A stretch of 64,000 nucleotides of DNA from Nitratireductor sp. XY-223. GTDB taxonomy: Bacteria; Pseudomonadota; Alphaproteobacteria; Rhizobiales; Rhizobiaceae. The stretch spans positions 868,001 through 932,000 of the forward strand of contig NZ_SPNT01000001.1 in NCBI RefSeq assembly GCF_004959855.1, read 5' to 3'. Numbering within the stretch: the first letter of the stretch is position 1; each line of letters begins with the position of its first letter. Below, one piece after another: positions 1 through 8,673 of the stretch. The notes beneath the pieces are model-generated. The model worked only from the letters and a program-made list of their open reading frames with translations, did not search any database and was not told the origin of the DNA. Both the position numbers and the translations under genes were made by a program.

Positions 1-171
1 GTAGCGGTATTTCTGGTTGAGACCTTCCATGGTCGCCGAATCCGGGAAAAGTACGGTCGACGCGTGTACAACCGGCGGATTGACAAAGCCGTGGTATTCG
101 TGCGGGTCGTTGCCCGAATGAGCGAGCCTGGTATTGACACCCCAGCCTGCCCGGTTGTTGCTCTTGGTCAT
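1..171 (-). CDS. metC: Cystathionine beta-lyase, N-terminal 57 residues (partial)
   Basis: Reading leftward from the ATG at 171, an open frame runs off the window edge. It begins MTKSNNRAGWGVNTRLAHSG and continues through NDPHEYHGFVNPPVVHASTV. This is the usual N-terminus of Cys/Met-metabolism PLP enzymes, in which the xTRLxHxG stretch and the later NPPVxxxST segment precede the cofactor domain. Cystathionine beta-lyase cleaves cystathionine to homocysteine, pyruvate and ammonia in the cytoplasm during methionine synthesis. The catalytic lysine lies outside the window, so the choice of cystathionine beta-lyase over other family members rests on the N-terminal sequence and on my memory that metC often neighbours aapJ in Rhizobiales. 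Confidence 0.75.
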   Translation of the reverse strand, partial: MTKSNNRAGWGVNTRLAHSGNDPHEYHGFVNPPVVHASTVLFPDSATMEGLNQKYRY

Positions 172-501
172 ACTGGTCCCTTGCATGTCAGTCGTGGCCA
201 CGTCCGTTTAACCTGTCAGCCAACACATTTCAAAGGGCAATATTGTCGCCACGAATTCAAATTCGGACATTCTGTCCAGTCTCGCCATCTCGTTGGCGCA
301 TTTAACCAAATTGGGCACGAAATGTCGGATTCTGGACATAGGCACTTGACCGCAGCGGCGATTTCGGAATGTGATAGCGGCGTCGTAAGCGCGGTCGGGA
401 AAGCATGGCGCCGTATTCAAGCATGGCGCCGCATTGTGTAGGCTTTCCCTGTCGGGCTTATTGGGAGTGACACACAGGGCAATAGAAAAGGTTTGTATAC
501 A
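172..501. promoter_or_regulatory. Divergent metC/aapJ control region with repeats
   Basis: This 330-base gap between two divergent genes has no convincing reading frame. It holds an inverted repeat, GGACA-TTC-TGTCC, at 265-277. Nearer aapJ is a tandem direct repeat of 17 bases (AAGCATGGCGCCGnATT) at 401-417 and 419-435, an 18-base period, each copy containing the palindrome GGCGCC. I looked for a sigma-54 promoter (GG-N10-GC) over the repeats and the spacing does not fit. The aapJ ribosome-binding site is the purine run ending near 491. The repeats are what can be seen; operator function is inference. Confidence 0.45.
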
Positions 502-1521
502 ATGAAAAAAAGAATCCTGTCGGCGATCGTCGGCACAGCGGTATTGGGCTTTGCTGCCGGAACCGCATCCGCCGCGACGCTGGATGATGTGAAATCGAAA
601 GATTCGCTGCAGTGTGGTGTTAGCCAGGGACTGCCCGGATTTTCCAACCCGGACCAGGACGGCAATTGGTCTGGTCTGGACGTTGATTTCTGCCGCGCAG
701 TCGCCGCTGCGATTTTCGGCGATGCTTCGAAAGTAAAATTCACGCCGCTGTCGGCCAAGGAGCGCTTTACGGCGCTGCAGTCCGGCGACGTGGACATCCT
801 TTCCCGCAACACCACCTGGACCATGAGCCGCGACACAGCGCTCGGACTGAACTTCTCGGTTGTCAACTACTATGACGGTCAGGGCTTCATGGTGCGTAAG
901 GATCTCGGCGTCAATTCGGCGCTTGAACTTTCCGGCGCATCGATCTGCACCAACACCGGCACGACGACAGAACTCAACGTTGCCGACTATTTCCGTGCCA
1001 ACAACATGGAATATGAGCTGGTGGCATTCGAGAAGGCCGACGAAGTGGTTGCCGCGTACGACGCCGGCCGCTGCGACGTTTACACGACTGACCAGTCCGG
1101 CCTTTATGCGCAGCGTCTGAAGCTGACAGATCCGGCCGCTCACGTGGTTCTTCCGGAGATCATCTCCAAGGAGCCGCTCGGACCGGTCGTGCGCCAGGGT
1201 GACGACCAGTGGCTGAACATCATCAAGTGGACGCATTTCGCCATGCTCAATGCCGAGGAACTCGGCGTCACGCAGGCAAATGTCGACGAGATGAAAAACA
1301 GCGACAATCCCTCCATTAAGCGCCTGCTTGGTACCGAGGGCGAGTTCGGTGGTGCCATCGGTCTCAGCAACGACTGGGCGTACAATGTCATCAAGGAAAT
1401 CGGCAACTACGGCGAATCCTTTGACAGAAACGTCGGTCCTGACACACCGCTGGCAATCTCGCGCGGCGTGAACGCGCAGTGGAACGACGGCGGCCTTCAG
1501 TACGGTCCGCCGATCCGCTAA
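502..1521 (+). CDS. aapJ: General L-amino acid ABC transporter, periplasmic binding protein AapJ
   Basis: Captures a broad range of L-amino acids in the periplasm and delivers them to AapQM. The 339-residue product has a Sec signal peptide (MKKRILSAIVGTAVLGFAAG, cleavage near residue 24 after ASA). The mature part opens with the family-3 solute-binding pattern: CGVSQGLPGFS, then GLDVDFCRAVAAA and FTPLSAKERFTALQSGDVDI. The ATG at 502 is preferred to an in-frame TTG at 493, because the signal peptide starts there and the AAAAGG run lies 5' of it. It is the first gene of aapJQMP and is followed by a 12-bp perfect hairpin (1535-1565) that probably gives the binding protein a transcript excess over the permeases. 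Confidence 0.93.
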   Translation: MKKRILSAIVGTAVLGFAAGTASAATLDDVKSKDSLQCGVSQGLPGFSNPDQDGNWSGLDVDFCRAVAAAIFGDASKVKFTPLSAKERFTALQSGDVDILSRNTTWTMSRDTALGLNFSVVNYYDGQGFMVRKDLGVNSALELSGASICTNTGTTTELNVADYFRANNMEYELVAFEKADEVVAAYDAGRCDVYTTDQSGLYAQRLKLTDPAAHVVLPEIISKEPLGPVVRQGDDQWLNIIKWTHFAMLNAEELGVTQANVDEMKNSDNPSIKRLLGTEGEFGGAIGLSNDWAYNVIKEIGNYGESFDRNVGPDTPLAISRGVNAQWNDGGLQYGPPIR

Positions 1522-1534
1522 GCGAACGGTATCC

Positions 1535-1565
1535 CTGCCCGGCGGTCATACCAACCGCCGGGCAG
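1535..1565 (+). promoter_or_regulatory. Intercistronic hairpin after aapJ
   Basis: CTGCCCGGCGGT (1535-1546) and its perfect complement (1554-1565) form a 12-bp GC-rich stem with a 7-base loop. No T-run follows, so it is not a classic intrinsic terminator. Its place between a binding-protein gene and the permease genes fits an mRNA 3'-end protector or partial terminator, as known for several ABC operons. That role is inferred. Confidence 0.7.
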
Positions 1566-1666
1566 ACCTTATCAAGAACAATGAATTGATCCGCCGGCAA
1601 GGCGGACGTGGGGAATAAAAGGGCCCGGTTGCCGTCTTCTGCGCGACACGGGTGGGAGATTTCGAA

Positions 1667-2863
1667 ATGGCTTTGCAAGACGTTTCGCAGGACGTCGGTC
1701 AGCCAAAGGTCGCACTGTTTAACGATCCAAAGGTACGCGGCTGGGTTTACCAGGTCGTGCTGCTGGTGGTCATCGTCTACCTGGTCGTCGTCGGCGTCCA
1801 GAACATGTTTGCGAACCTGGCCGCGCAAAACATCGCATCCGGATTCGGCTTTATCGGGCGCAATGCCGGATTTGCGATCAGCCAGTCTTTGCTGGAATAC
1901 AACCAGGCTGAATCGAGTTACGGCAAGGTCTATATCGTCGGCCTTCTCAACACGATCTCGATCGCCTTCATCGGTATCTTACTGGCAACCGTGTTGGGCT
2001 TTCTGATCGGGATCGCGCGCTTGTCGCACAACTTCATCGTGCGCGGCGTGGCAACAGTCTATGTGGAGATATTCCGCAATATCCCGCTGCTTTTGCATAT
2101 CTTCATCTGGTATTTCGGCGTTCTGCGCCTTCTGCCGCACCCGCGCAACAGCGGTGATCTCGGTTGGCTTGGCCTGTTGAACAACCGCGGCTGGTTTGCA
2201 CCGAAACCGCTGCCGCAGGAATTGTTCTTCATTACCGCCATCGCCTTTATTGTCGGGATTGTCGTCACGATTTTCATCTCGCGCTGGTCGCGTCAGCGGC
2301 AAGCCAAGACCGGGCAGCAGTTCCCGGTTTTCTGGACCGGCATGGGGTTGATCCTCGGACTGCCGGTACTGGTTTTCCTGGTCACCGGGCTGCCGCTGGA
2401 GTTCGACTATCCGGTCGCCGGCGGCTTCCGTCCGAGCGGCGGCATGACGGTCATCCCGGAATTCATAGCCATGCTGCTGGCCCTGTCCACCTATACCGCG
2501 GCCTTTATCGCGGAGATCGTGCGGGCGGGCATCATGGCCGTGAACAAAGGTCAGACGGAGGCGTCGCACGCGCTCGGGCTGCGTCATGGTCCGACCCTCC
2601 GGCTGGTAATCATTCCGCAGGCCATGCGGGTGATCATCCCGCCGTTGACCAGCCAGTATCTGAACCTGACGAAAAACTCGTCGCTGGCCGTCGCGATCGC
2701 ATACCCGGACCTCGTGTCGGTGTTTGCAGGTACGGCGCTCAACCAGACGGGACAGGCGGTCGAGATCCTCGGCATGACCATGCTGACTTATCTCGGGCTG
2801 TCGCTTCTGACCGCAGCGTTCATGAACTGGTACAACGCCAAGATGGCATTGGTGGAGAGGTAG
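1667..2863 (+). CDS. aapQ: General L-amino acid ABC transporter permease AapQ
   Basis: Inner-membrane permease that, with AapM, forms the amino acid channel of the Aap system. The product is 398 residues with an N-terminal transmembrane segment (VYQVVLLVVIVYLVVVGVQN). It carries the conserved FNTxx-like block NTISIAFIGILLATVLGFLIG and the AVYVEIFRNIPLLLHIFIWY region of the His/Glu/Gln-type permeases. The cytoplasmic EAA loop reads EASHALGLRHGPTLRLVIIPQA. The ATG at 1667 is chosen over the GTG at 1652 because GGGAG at 1654-1658 is correctly spaced for 1667 and would lie inside the coding region otherwise. The gene stops four bases before aapM. Confidence 0.92.
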   Translation: MALQDVSQDVGQPKVALFNDPKVRGWVYQVVLLVVIVYLVVVGVQNMFANLAAQNIASGFGFIGRNAGFAISQSLLEYNQAESSYGKVYIVGLLNTISIAFIGILLATVLGFLIGIARLSHNFIVRGVATVYVEIFRNIPLLLHIFIWYFGVLRLLPHPRNSGDLGWLGLLNNRGWFAPKPLPQELFFITAIAFIVGIVVTIFISRWSRQRQAKTGQQFPVFWTGMGLILGLPVLVFLVTGLPLEFDYPVAGGFRPSGGMTVIPEFIAMLLALSTYTAAFIAEIVRAGIMAVNKGQTEASHALGLRHGPTLRLVIIPQAMRVIIPPLTSQYLNLTKNSSLAVAIAYPDLVSVFAGTALNQTGQAVEILGMTMLTYLGLSLLTAAFMNWYNAKMALVER

Positions 2864-2867
2864 GACC

Positions 2868-4247
2868 ATGGCAAATTCAGCTGACAATACCTCCGTCGCC
2901 TTTGTCCGAAAGGAAATGGTCGAGGAGTCGGCAGCTCCGACGAGAGCTGTCGGCCTGGTGGCCTGGCTGCGTGGCAACCTGTTCTCGAACTGGGTCGATT
3001 CGATCATTACGCTGCTGATCCTGTACGTTTTGTACCTGATCATTCCGCCGCTTATGAATTTCGCGTTTTTCGATGCGATCTGGTCCGGCACAGACCGGGC
3101 CGCGTGCACGACGGAAGCGCAGGGCGGCGTCAGGGAGCCCGACTGGTTCGGCGGTTGCTGGGCCTATGTTGACGCCTATTTCAACCAATTCATTTACGGC
3201 CGCTATCCGGACGCCGAGCAGTGGCGCGTCAACATCGTGTTCGTGATGTTCTTCGGCGGACTGGCGCCGCTTCTCATTCCGGCGGTACCCTTCAAGCAGG
3301 CAAACATCATTTTCCTGAGCATCGTTTTCCCGGTAGCCTCGTTCGTCCTGCTGACCGGCGGTAACCTGCACTACACGGGATTCCTGCTGCCGAACTTCAT
3401 CATGGAGGCCTCAGCCACCCGCTTCTGGGTCGATTATGTGATCGTGACACTCATCATACTGGCGATCGGTTACGGTGTCTCGAGGGGCACCGATTCCGAT
3501 CCCGGCCCGATGATCACGATGGTGCTGTGGATCATGGGCGGCCTGGCGGTGGTGCTGGCGCTGTTCGCCATACCGTTTGGCTTGCAGCCCGTGGAAACGG
3601 ACCGGTGGGGCGGGCTCCTCGTAACGCTCGTGATCGCGATCACCGGTATCGCGGTGTCGCTGCCCATCGGCATTGCGCTGGCTCTCGGCCGGCGCTCGAA
3701 CATGCCGATTGTCAAGCTGTTCTCGGTGATCTTCATCGAGTTCTGGCGCGGCGTGCCGCTGATCACCGTGCTGTTCATGTCGTCGGTGATGCTGCCGCTT
3801 TTCCTGCCGGAAGGCGTGCATTTCGACAAGCTGCTGCGCGCGCTGATCGGCGTTGCGATGTTCTCGGCCGCCTATATGGCCGAGGTGGTGCGCGGCGGAT
3901 TGCAGGCGATCCCGAAGGGACAGTACGAGGGCGCCATGGCGCTCGGTCTCGGCTTCGGACAGATGATGCGCATGATCATCCTTCCGCAGGCACTGACCCT
4001 GGTCATTCCGGGCATCGTCAACACTTTCATCGGCCTGTTCAAGGACACGACGCTGGTGCTGATCATCGGCCTGTTCGATTTTCTCGGGCAGATTCAGTCG
4101 AGCTTCACCGACCCGACCTGGGCGTCGCCGGTGCAATTGGTCTCTGGCTACATGTTCGCGGCATTCGTCTATTTCTGCTTCTGCTTCGGCATGTCGCGCT
4201 ATTCGGCCTATATGGAACGCCGGCTCGATACCGGTCACAAATCATAA
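2868..4247 (+). CDS. aapM: General L-amino acid ABC transporter permease AapM, enlarged variant
   Basis: Second permease of the Aap system, 459 residues. The C-terminal half has the family hallmarks: a gating block SLPIGIALALGRRSNMPIVK, the EFWRGVPLITVLFM segment, and the EAA loop EGAMALGLGFGQMMRMIILP. From memory, rhizobial AapM is about 380-390 residues. The excess here lies at about residues 165-246, between FPVASFVLLTGG and WGGLLVTLV. It contains two additional hydrophobic stretches (YVIVTLIILAIGYGV and ITMVLWIMGGLAVVLALFAI), so this permease probably has two extra membrane spans. The start follows GGAGAGGTAGG directly after aapQ, indicating translational coupling. Confidence 0.9.
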   Translation: MANSADNTSVAFVRKEMVEESAAPTRAVGLVAWLRGNLFSNWVDSIITLLILYVLYLIIPPLMNFAFFDAIWSGTDRAACTTEAQGGVREPDWFGGCWAYVDAYFNQFIYGRYPDAEQWRVNIVFVMFFGGLAPLLIPAVPFKQANIIFLSIVFPVASFVLLTGGNLHYTGFLLPNFIMEASATRFWVDYVIVTLIILAIGYGVSRGTDSDPGPMITMVLWIMGGLAVVLALFAIPFGLQPVETDRWGGLLVTLVIAITGIAVSLPIGIALALGRRSNMPIVKLFSVIFIEFWRGVPLITVLFMSSVMLPLFLPEGVHFDKLLRALIGVAMFSAAYMAEVVRGGLQAIPKGQYEGAMALGLGFGQMMRMIILPQALTLVIPGIVNTFIGLFKDTTLVLIIGLFDFLGQIQSSFTDPTWASPVQLVSGYMFAAFVYFCFCFGMSRYSAYMERRLDTGHKS

Positions 4248-4262
4248 GTTAGGGGAAGATCC

Positions 4263-5060
4263 ATGTCTGATGAGTCAGTCCACGAAGTCGGCGAGGTCGA
4301 CCGCTCCAAAATGACCGTGTCCGAGACGGACGTTGCGGTCGAGATCACCGACATGAACAAGTGGTACGGCGATTTCCACGTGCTGCGGGACATCAACCTG
4401 AAGGTCATGCGCGGCGAGCGCATCGTCATTGCCGGCCCGTCCGGTTCCGGAAAATCGACGATGATCCGCTGCATCAACCGGCTCGAGGAGCACCAGAAGG
4501 GGACGATCGTCGTCGACGGCATCGAGCTCACCAACGATCTTAAGAAGATCGACGAGGTGCGCCGCGAAGTCGGCATGGTGTTCCAGCATTTCAACCTGTT
4601 TCCGCATCTGACCATTATCGAAAACTGCACGCTGGCGCCGATCTGGGTGCGCAAGATGCCGAAGAAGGAAGCCGAGGATATCGCGATGCATTTCCTCGAG
4701 CGGGTCAAGATCCCCGAACAGGCGCACAAGTTCCCGGGACAGCTCTCCGGCGGTCAGCAGCAGCGAGTCGCCATCGCGCGGTCGCTGTGCATGAATCCGC
4801 GCATCATGCTGTTCGACGAGCCGACATCGGCGCTCGACCCGGAAATGATCAAGGAAGTGCTCGACACCATGGTCGGCCTTGCCGAGGAAGGCATGACGAT
4901 GCTGTGCGTGACCCACGAAATGGGATTTGCGCGACAGGTGGCAAACCGCGTCATCTTCATGGACCAGGGCCAGATCGTCGAACAGAACGAGCCCGGCGAG
5001 TTCTTCGACAATCCGCAGCACGAGCGCACGAAGCTGTTCCTCAGCCAGATCCTGCACTAG
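4263..5060 (+). CDS. aapP: General L-amino acid ABC transporter ATPase AapP
   Basis: Cytoplasmic ATPase that powers AapJQM uptake. The 265-residue product has Walker [10 protein letters not shown] at 58-66, the ABC signature LSGGQQQR near 161-168 and Walker [15 protein letters not shown] near 180-193, followed by the switch histidine in [10 protein letters not shown] 30-residue N-terminal extension precedes the first strand, as is common in Aap/Bzt-type ATPases. It is the last gene of the operon: 15 bases after aapM, and followed by a clear terminator at 5085-5109. Confidence 0.94.
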   Translation: MSDESVHEVGEVDRSKMTVSETDVAVEITDMNKWYGDFHVLRDINLKVMRGERIVIAGPSGSGKSTMIRCINRLEEHQKGTIVVDGIELTNDLKKIDEVRREVGMVFQHFNLFPHLTIIENCTLAPIWVRKMPKKEAEDIAMHFLERVKIPEQAHKFPGQLSGGQQQRVAIARSLCMNPRIMLFDEPTSALDPEMIKEVLDTMVGLAEEGMTMLCVTHEMGFARQVANRVIFMDQGQIVEQNEPGEFFDNPQHERTKLFLSQILH

Positions 5061-5084
5061 GCGGGAACTTCATCTTTCAAAATT

Positions 5085-5109
5085 CGGCCGGCTGTTCGCC
5101 GGCCGTTTT
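5085..5109 (+). terminator. Intrinsic terminator of aapJQMP
   Basis: An 8-bp stem (CGGCCGGC at 5085-5092 with GCCGGCCG at 5098-5105) encloses the loop TGTTC and is followed by TTTT. It sits between two convergent genes and also abuts the stop of the monooxygenase gene on the other strand. Confidence 0.85.
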
Positions 5110-5112
5110 GAT

Positions 5113-6294
5113 TCAGCCGTGGCTAGAAACGGTGCCGGCGTCGTGGCCGTAGAGCCAGTCGAGATCGGCGGCCAGGCTTTCGCCCGAACGCGCCGACAAA
5201 ACCGCGTTGCGCGCGATGCGGACAAGACCGCCGGCGTGATAGGCGAACTTGTTGAAATCGCCGCGCTTGCGCACCTTCGCGATGCGCGGTGAGCGGACGG
5301 TATCGAAACGGTCCAGGGTTTCGCGGACCTTTCCGCTCGCTGCCTCGAAGCAGGCGGCCAGGGCGCAGGCATCCTCGATCGCCATAGCTGCGCCCTGGGC
5401 CGCGTGCGGTGTCATGGCGTGTGCCGCATCGCCGATCAGGACTGTCCGGTCGCCGGCAATGAACGTGGTGTCGCGCACTTCGAACAGGGGCCAGTACCGC
5501 CAGGAAGCGCCGGCAAGCGCGGTCCTTATCGAGTCGTCCCAGCCGCTGAACAGATCGAGCAATGTTGCCGTGTCGCCGACATTGTCCCAGTTGCGGTCCG
5601 TGACCGCGCCCGGGGTGACCGCGACCGCGTTGAGAAATCCACGGCGGCCGAGCGGGTAGGTGACCAGATGCGTGCGCGGCGCCAGGAAGGCGTTGACGTT
5701 GTCCTGAAGCGCAAGGCCGGACAGCTCATCAAGCTGCAGCAGGCCGCGCCAGGCGATTGCGCCCGAGAAAGTCGCGGGGCCGCCGCCCGGCGCGAATTTC
5801 CGGATGGTTGACCAGACGCCGTCGGCGCCGACGATCATGTCGGGCTGTTCGCCGCACAGTTCCATCATCTGAGCGAGCAGCGCGTCCTCCGAGTTGGCCG
5901 AGATGTTTGTGCCCAAATGCAACCGAACCCCGGGCGCCGACTGCGCCGAGTCGGCAAGGATCCGCTGCAGGTCGGCCCGGTGGACCACCCCATAGGGCCC
6001 GTTCCAGCGCTCCGCCGCAATGCGGCCGACCGGAATCGCGTTGAACACATGAAGGTCGCTGCCCGAGAGCAACGCAAGGCTGGGCGGCTCCACCATGACC
6101 CGGGCAAGCTCACGCTCAATTCCCAGCCGGGCGAGCAGGCGGGTCACATTCGGGGAAAGCTGCAGTCCGGCGCCGACTTCATCGAGCGTGTCGCTGAACT
6201 CGGCAACGTCCACGCGGCAGCCGCACCGCGCGAATGCGAGCGCTGCGCACAGGCCGGCTATGCCGCCGCCGACAATGGCAATTTTTGGTTGCAT
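5113..6294 (-). CDS. FAD-dependent monooxygenase, salicylate/hydroxybenzoate hydroxylase-like
   Basis: Single-component flavoprotein hydroxylase of class A, expected to use NAD(P)H and O2 to hydroxylate an aromatic substrate in the cytoplasm. The 393 residues show the N-terminal dinucleotide-binding motif IVGGGIAGL (residues 6-14). They also show the DG motif in MIVGADGVWSTIRK and the GD motif VLIGDAAHAMTPHAAQGAAM, which binds the FAD ribityl chain and pyrophosphate. Length and order of motifs match salicylate hydroxylase and 3-hydroxybenzoate 6-hydroxylase homologues. The substrate cannot be told from sequence; no ring-cleavage gene is adjacent, so a housekeeping role is possible. Confidence 0.85.
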   Translation of the reverse strand: MQPKIAIVGGGIAGLCAALAFARCGCRVDVAEFSDTLDEVGAGLQLSPNVTRLLARLGIERELARVMVEPPSLALLSGSDLHVFNAIPVGRIAAERWNGPYGVVHRADLQRILADSAQSAPGVRLHLGTNISANSEDALLAQMMELCGEQPDMIVGADGVWSTIRKFAPGGGPATFSGAIAWRGLLQLDELSGLALQDNVNAFLAPRTHLVTYPLGRRGFLNAVAVTPGAVTDRNWDNVGDTATLLDLFSGWDDSIRTALAGASWRYWPLFEVRDTTFIAGDRTVLIGDAAHAMTPHAAQGAAMAIEDACALAACFEAASGKVRETLDRFDTVRSPRIAKVRKRGDFNKFAYHAGGLVRIARNAVLSARSGESLAADLDWLYGHDAGTVSSHG

Positions 6295-6424
6295 TACGTA
6301 TCAGAGCTGCTCACTGGTCGGAAATGCGCCGGAGCCGTGAGGAAACAACGCGGTCAAGCGCACGCAACCTACCAAATACCGGAATGGGGCGCCAGCCCGG
6401 CCGGGATGCAGCCCGGCATGGGGT

Positions 6425-6670
6425 TTACTCGGCCGGGACGACGAATTGGCACCCATCCGGCTGGGTCTGCTGGGCGTCCAGTTCGCTGTTATAGCGGTAA
6501 AGTGTTGAACAATATGGGCAAATTATTTCCTGTTCGTCACCCATGTCGAGAAATTCATGAGGATGGTCGAATGGTGCATTGGCGCCGACACACATGAATT
6601 TCTTCACGCCGACCTCGATCAGGGGATGTCCGGCATCGTTCTGGAAATGCGGGATGGGATGCCCGGCCAT
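6425..6670 (-). CDS. Zinc-finger (CHCC-type) protein, NDUFS6-like
   Basis: An 81-residue protein with the CHCC zinc-binding pattern: KKFMCVGANAPFDHPHEFLDM followed by ICPYCSTLYRY. The ligands are one Cys, one His in the DHPH stretch and the two Cys of CPYC. The family is related to the complex I accessory subunit NDUFS6 (13 kDa subunit), which binds zinc during iron-sulfur cluster assembly in complex I. It lies upstream of and in the same direction as the FAD monooxygenase, 130 bases apart. The bacterial function is not established, so a complex I role is only a family-based suggestion. Confidence 0.82.
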   Translation of the reverse strand: MAGHPIPHFQNDAGHPLIEVGVKKFMCVGANAPFDHPHEFLDMGDEQEIICPYCSTLYRYNSELDAQQTQPDGCQFVVPAE

Positions 6671-6936
6671 TTCTATACTCCATATTGTCGCAGTTCACGC
6701 GGAACATATACGCATGGTTGTCACATGTGTAGAGAAAATTTGCACTTCTATACGAGATTTCCCCCGGGAAGAGCTTATTAAAGTCGCGCATGCTTATCAA
6801 TTCCACAACACACCATGTCAATCATGATCGATCGCGATATCCGTGACGCTAACCTGGCCGGCCATTTTTCACCGGCTGTTGAGAAATGTTCAAGATTGTC
6901 CTAATGCACTAATCGAAAGCCGACGGAGCCGGGACC

Positions 6937-7719
6937 ATGGATATCGATCGCCTGCCGATGAGCGAATTCAGCAACGAGGGCGCGCGCATTGCGTTTCTCG
7001 ACGCAGGCCCGCGCGACGGCTATCCCGTCCTGCTCATCCACGGCTTTGCATCCACTGCCCACGTGAACTGGGTATTCACCGGTTGGGTCAATACACTGAA
7101 CCGGGCTGGATACCGCGTCATTGCGCTGGACAACCGGGGACACGGCGGCAGCGAGAAGTTCCACGACCCGGCATTCTATAAACCGGAAAAAATGGCCTCC
7201 GATTCGCTGGCGCTTCTGGACCACCTCGCAATCGGCAGCGCCCATGTCATGGGCTATTCAATGGGGGCGCGGCTGAGCGCGTTCCTGGCCATCGCCGCGC
7301 CGGAGCTGGTCAGTACGCTGGTGTTCGGCGGCCTCGGTTCCGGCATGACCGAGGGCGTCGGCGACTGGGGGCCGATCGCGGCGGCGCTGCTGGCTCCGTC
7401 CATCGATGATGTCGCGGATGAGAACGGCAGGGCCTTCCGCGCCTTCGCCGACCAGACAAAATCCGACCGGGTTGCCCTTGCGGCCTGCATCGAGGCCTCG
7501 CGGACACTGGTCACGGAGGACCAACTGGCCGGACTTGATATGCCGGCGCTGGTCGCGGTCGGCAGCCGGGACACCATCGCCGGCTCGGCCGAAAAGCTAG
7601 CGCGACAGCTGCCCGACGGGCGCGCGTTCGATATTGCCGGAAGGGATCACATGCTGGCGGTCGGGGACAAGACCTACAAGGCCGCGGTGATCGAGTTTTA
7701 CAAGGAGCATGCCAATTGA
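6937..7719 (+). CDS. Alpha/beta hydrolase
   Basis: A 260-residue serine hydrolase of the alpha/beta fold. Visible are the oxyanion-hole HGF motif in PVLLIHGFAST, the DNRGHGGSE strand-turn, and the nucleophile elbow GYSMG with the catalytic serine. A late acidic residue sits in VAVGSRDTIAG and a catalytic histidine in GRDHMLAVGD. The start ATG follows GGAGCCGGGACC. It overlaps the next hydrolase by four bases, so the two are translated together. Substrate unknown; the family covers esterases, lactonases and C-C hydrolases. The 266 bases upstream (6671-6936) separate it from the divergent zinc-finger gene and show no other gene. Confidence 0.85.
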   Translation: MDIDRLPMSEFSNEGARIAFLDAGPRDGYPVLLIHGFASTAHVNWVFTGWVNTLNRAGYRVIALDNRGHGGSEKFHDPAFYKPEKMASDSLALLDHLAIGSAHVMGYSMGARLSAFLAIAAPELVSTLVFGGLGSGMTEGVGDWGPIAAALLAPSIDDVADENGRAFRAFADQTKSDRVALAACIEASRTLVTEDQLAGLDMPALVAVGSRDTIAGSAEKLARQLPDGRAFDIAGRDHMLAVGDKTYKAAVIEFYKEHAN

Positions 7720-8621
7720 CGACTGAAGCAGACGCGGTGCGGAGTATCGGGACGGGTGTAGCAACCCATGAATTCACTGGCGCACAAGGCAACCGGCTCA
7801 CCGCGAGCATCTATGAAGGCGGCGCGCGAACGGCGTTGTTCTTTCATGGCGGCGGACAGACACGGCACGCCTGGGACAATGCCGCGCGGGCGTTGCAGCG
7901 GGAAGGCTACACGGCAGTCACCGTCGATCTTCGCGGCCACGGCGACAGCGAGTGGGTTTCCGACCAGCGCTATGCCTTCGACGACTATGCCGCCGATATC
8001 GCGGCTGTCGCCGGTCAGGCTTTCGACACGTATGGCGGCGATCGTCCGATCGCCGTCGGCGCTTCGCTCGGCGGCATTTCATCGCTGGTGGCGCAGTACG
8101 AATCCGGACAATCGCTCTTTTCGGCACTCATCCTTGTCGACGTGACCCCCCGGATGCGGCGCGACGGCGTCGACCGCATTCTCGGTTTCATGTCCGACCG
8201 CATGCAGGACGGCTTCGGATCGCTCCAGGAAGCGGCCGACACGATCGCCGCCTATCTTCCGAACCGCGGCCGGCCGAAATCGCTGGACGGCCTGTCCAAG
8301 AACCTGCGGCTGGGCGAAGACGGGCGCTATCGCTGGCACTGGGATCCGGCATTCATCAGCGGGCCGCATCCCGTCAATTCCGGCAAGCTGCGGAGCGATG
8401 AATACCGGTTCGCGGCGACCAGGGCGCTGACCATTCCGACGCTGCTGGTGCGCGGAGGGCAATCGGAACTCGTATCGGAGGAAAACGCCGAAGAGTTCCT
8501 GAAACTGGTGCCGCATGCCAAGCTTGCGGACGTATCGGGCGCAGGCCATATGGTCGCCGGCGACCGCAATGACATATTCCTGCAGGCGATCATGGAATTC
8601 CTGAACGGCCTGGATAAATAG
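7716..8621 (+). CDS. Alpha/beta hydrolase (second of a coupled pair)
   Basis: A 301-residue alpha/beta hydrolase starting at TTG, where TTGA overlaps the stop of the preceding hydrolase. AAGGAG at 7702-7707 gives it a well-placed ribosome-binding site. Motifs are FFHGGGQTRHAWD (oxyanion hole), VDLRGHGDSEW, the nucleophile elbow GASLGG, and the histidine in VSGAGHMVAGDRND. The sequence between residues about 145 and 200 is a cap domain (PRMRRDGVDRILGFM onward). It is similar in plan to the first hydrolase but clearly divergent from it, so the pair may act on successive or related substrates. Product chemistry unknown. Confidence 0.85.
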   Translation: MTTEADAVRSIGTGVATHEFTGAQGNRLTASIYEGGARTALFFHGGGQTRHAWDNAARALQREGYTAVTVDLRGHGDSEWVSDQRYAFDDYAADIAAVAGQAFDTYGGDRPIAVGASLGGISSLVAQYESGQSLFSALILVDVTPRMRRDGVDRILGFMSDRMQDGFGSLQEAADTIAAYLPNRGRPKSLDGLSKNLRLGEDGRYRWHWDPAFISGPHPVNSGKLRSDEYRFAATRALTIPTLLVRGGQSELVSEENAEEFLKLVPHAKLADVSGAGHMVAGDRNDIFLQAIMEFLNGLDK

Positions 8622-8634
8622 AACTTGCCGAGGG

Positions 8635-8673
8635 CGCCCGGCTACTTTCCGGTAAATTCCGGGCGTCGTTTTT
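8635..8673 (+). terminator. Probable terminator of the hydrolase pair
   Basis: CGCCCGG (8635-8641) pairs with CCGGGCG (8659-8665) across a 17-base loop, followed after TCG by TTTTT (8669-8673). It begins 14 bases after the hydrolase stop and reaches into the 3' end of the convergent crotonase gene. Confidence 0.55.

Noticed and set aside
401-440. Sigma-54 promoter before aapJ
   Set aside because: The TGGCGC in each repeat resembles a -24 element, but the GG-N10-GC spacing to a -12 element is not met in either copy.
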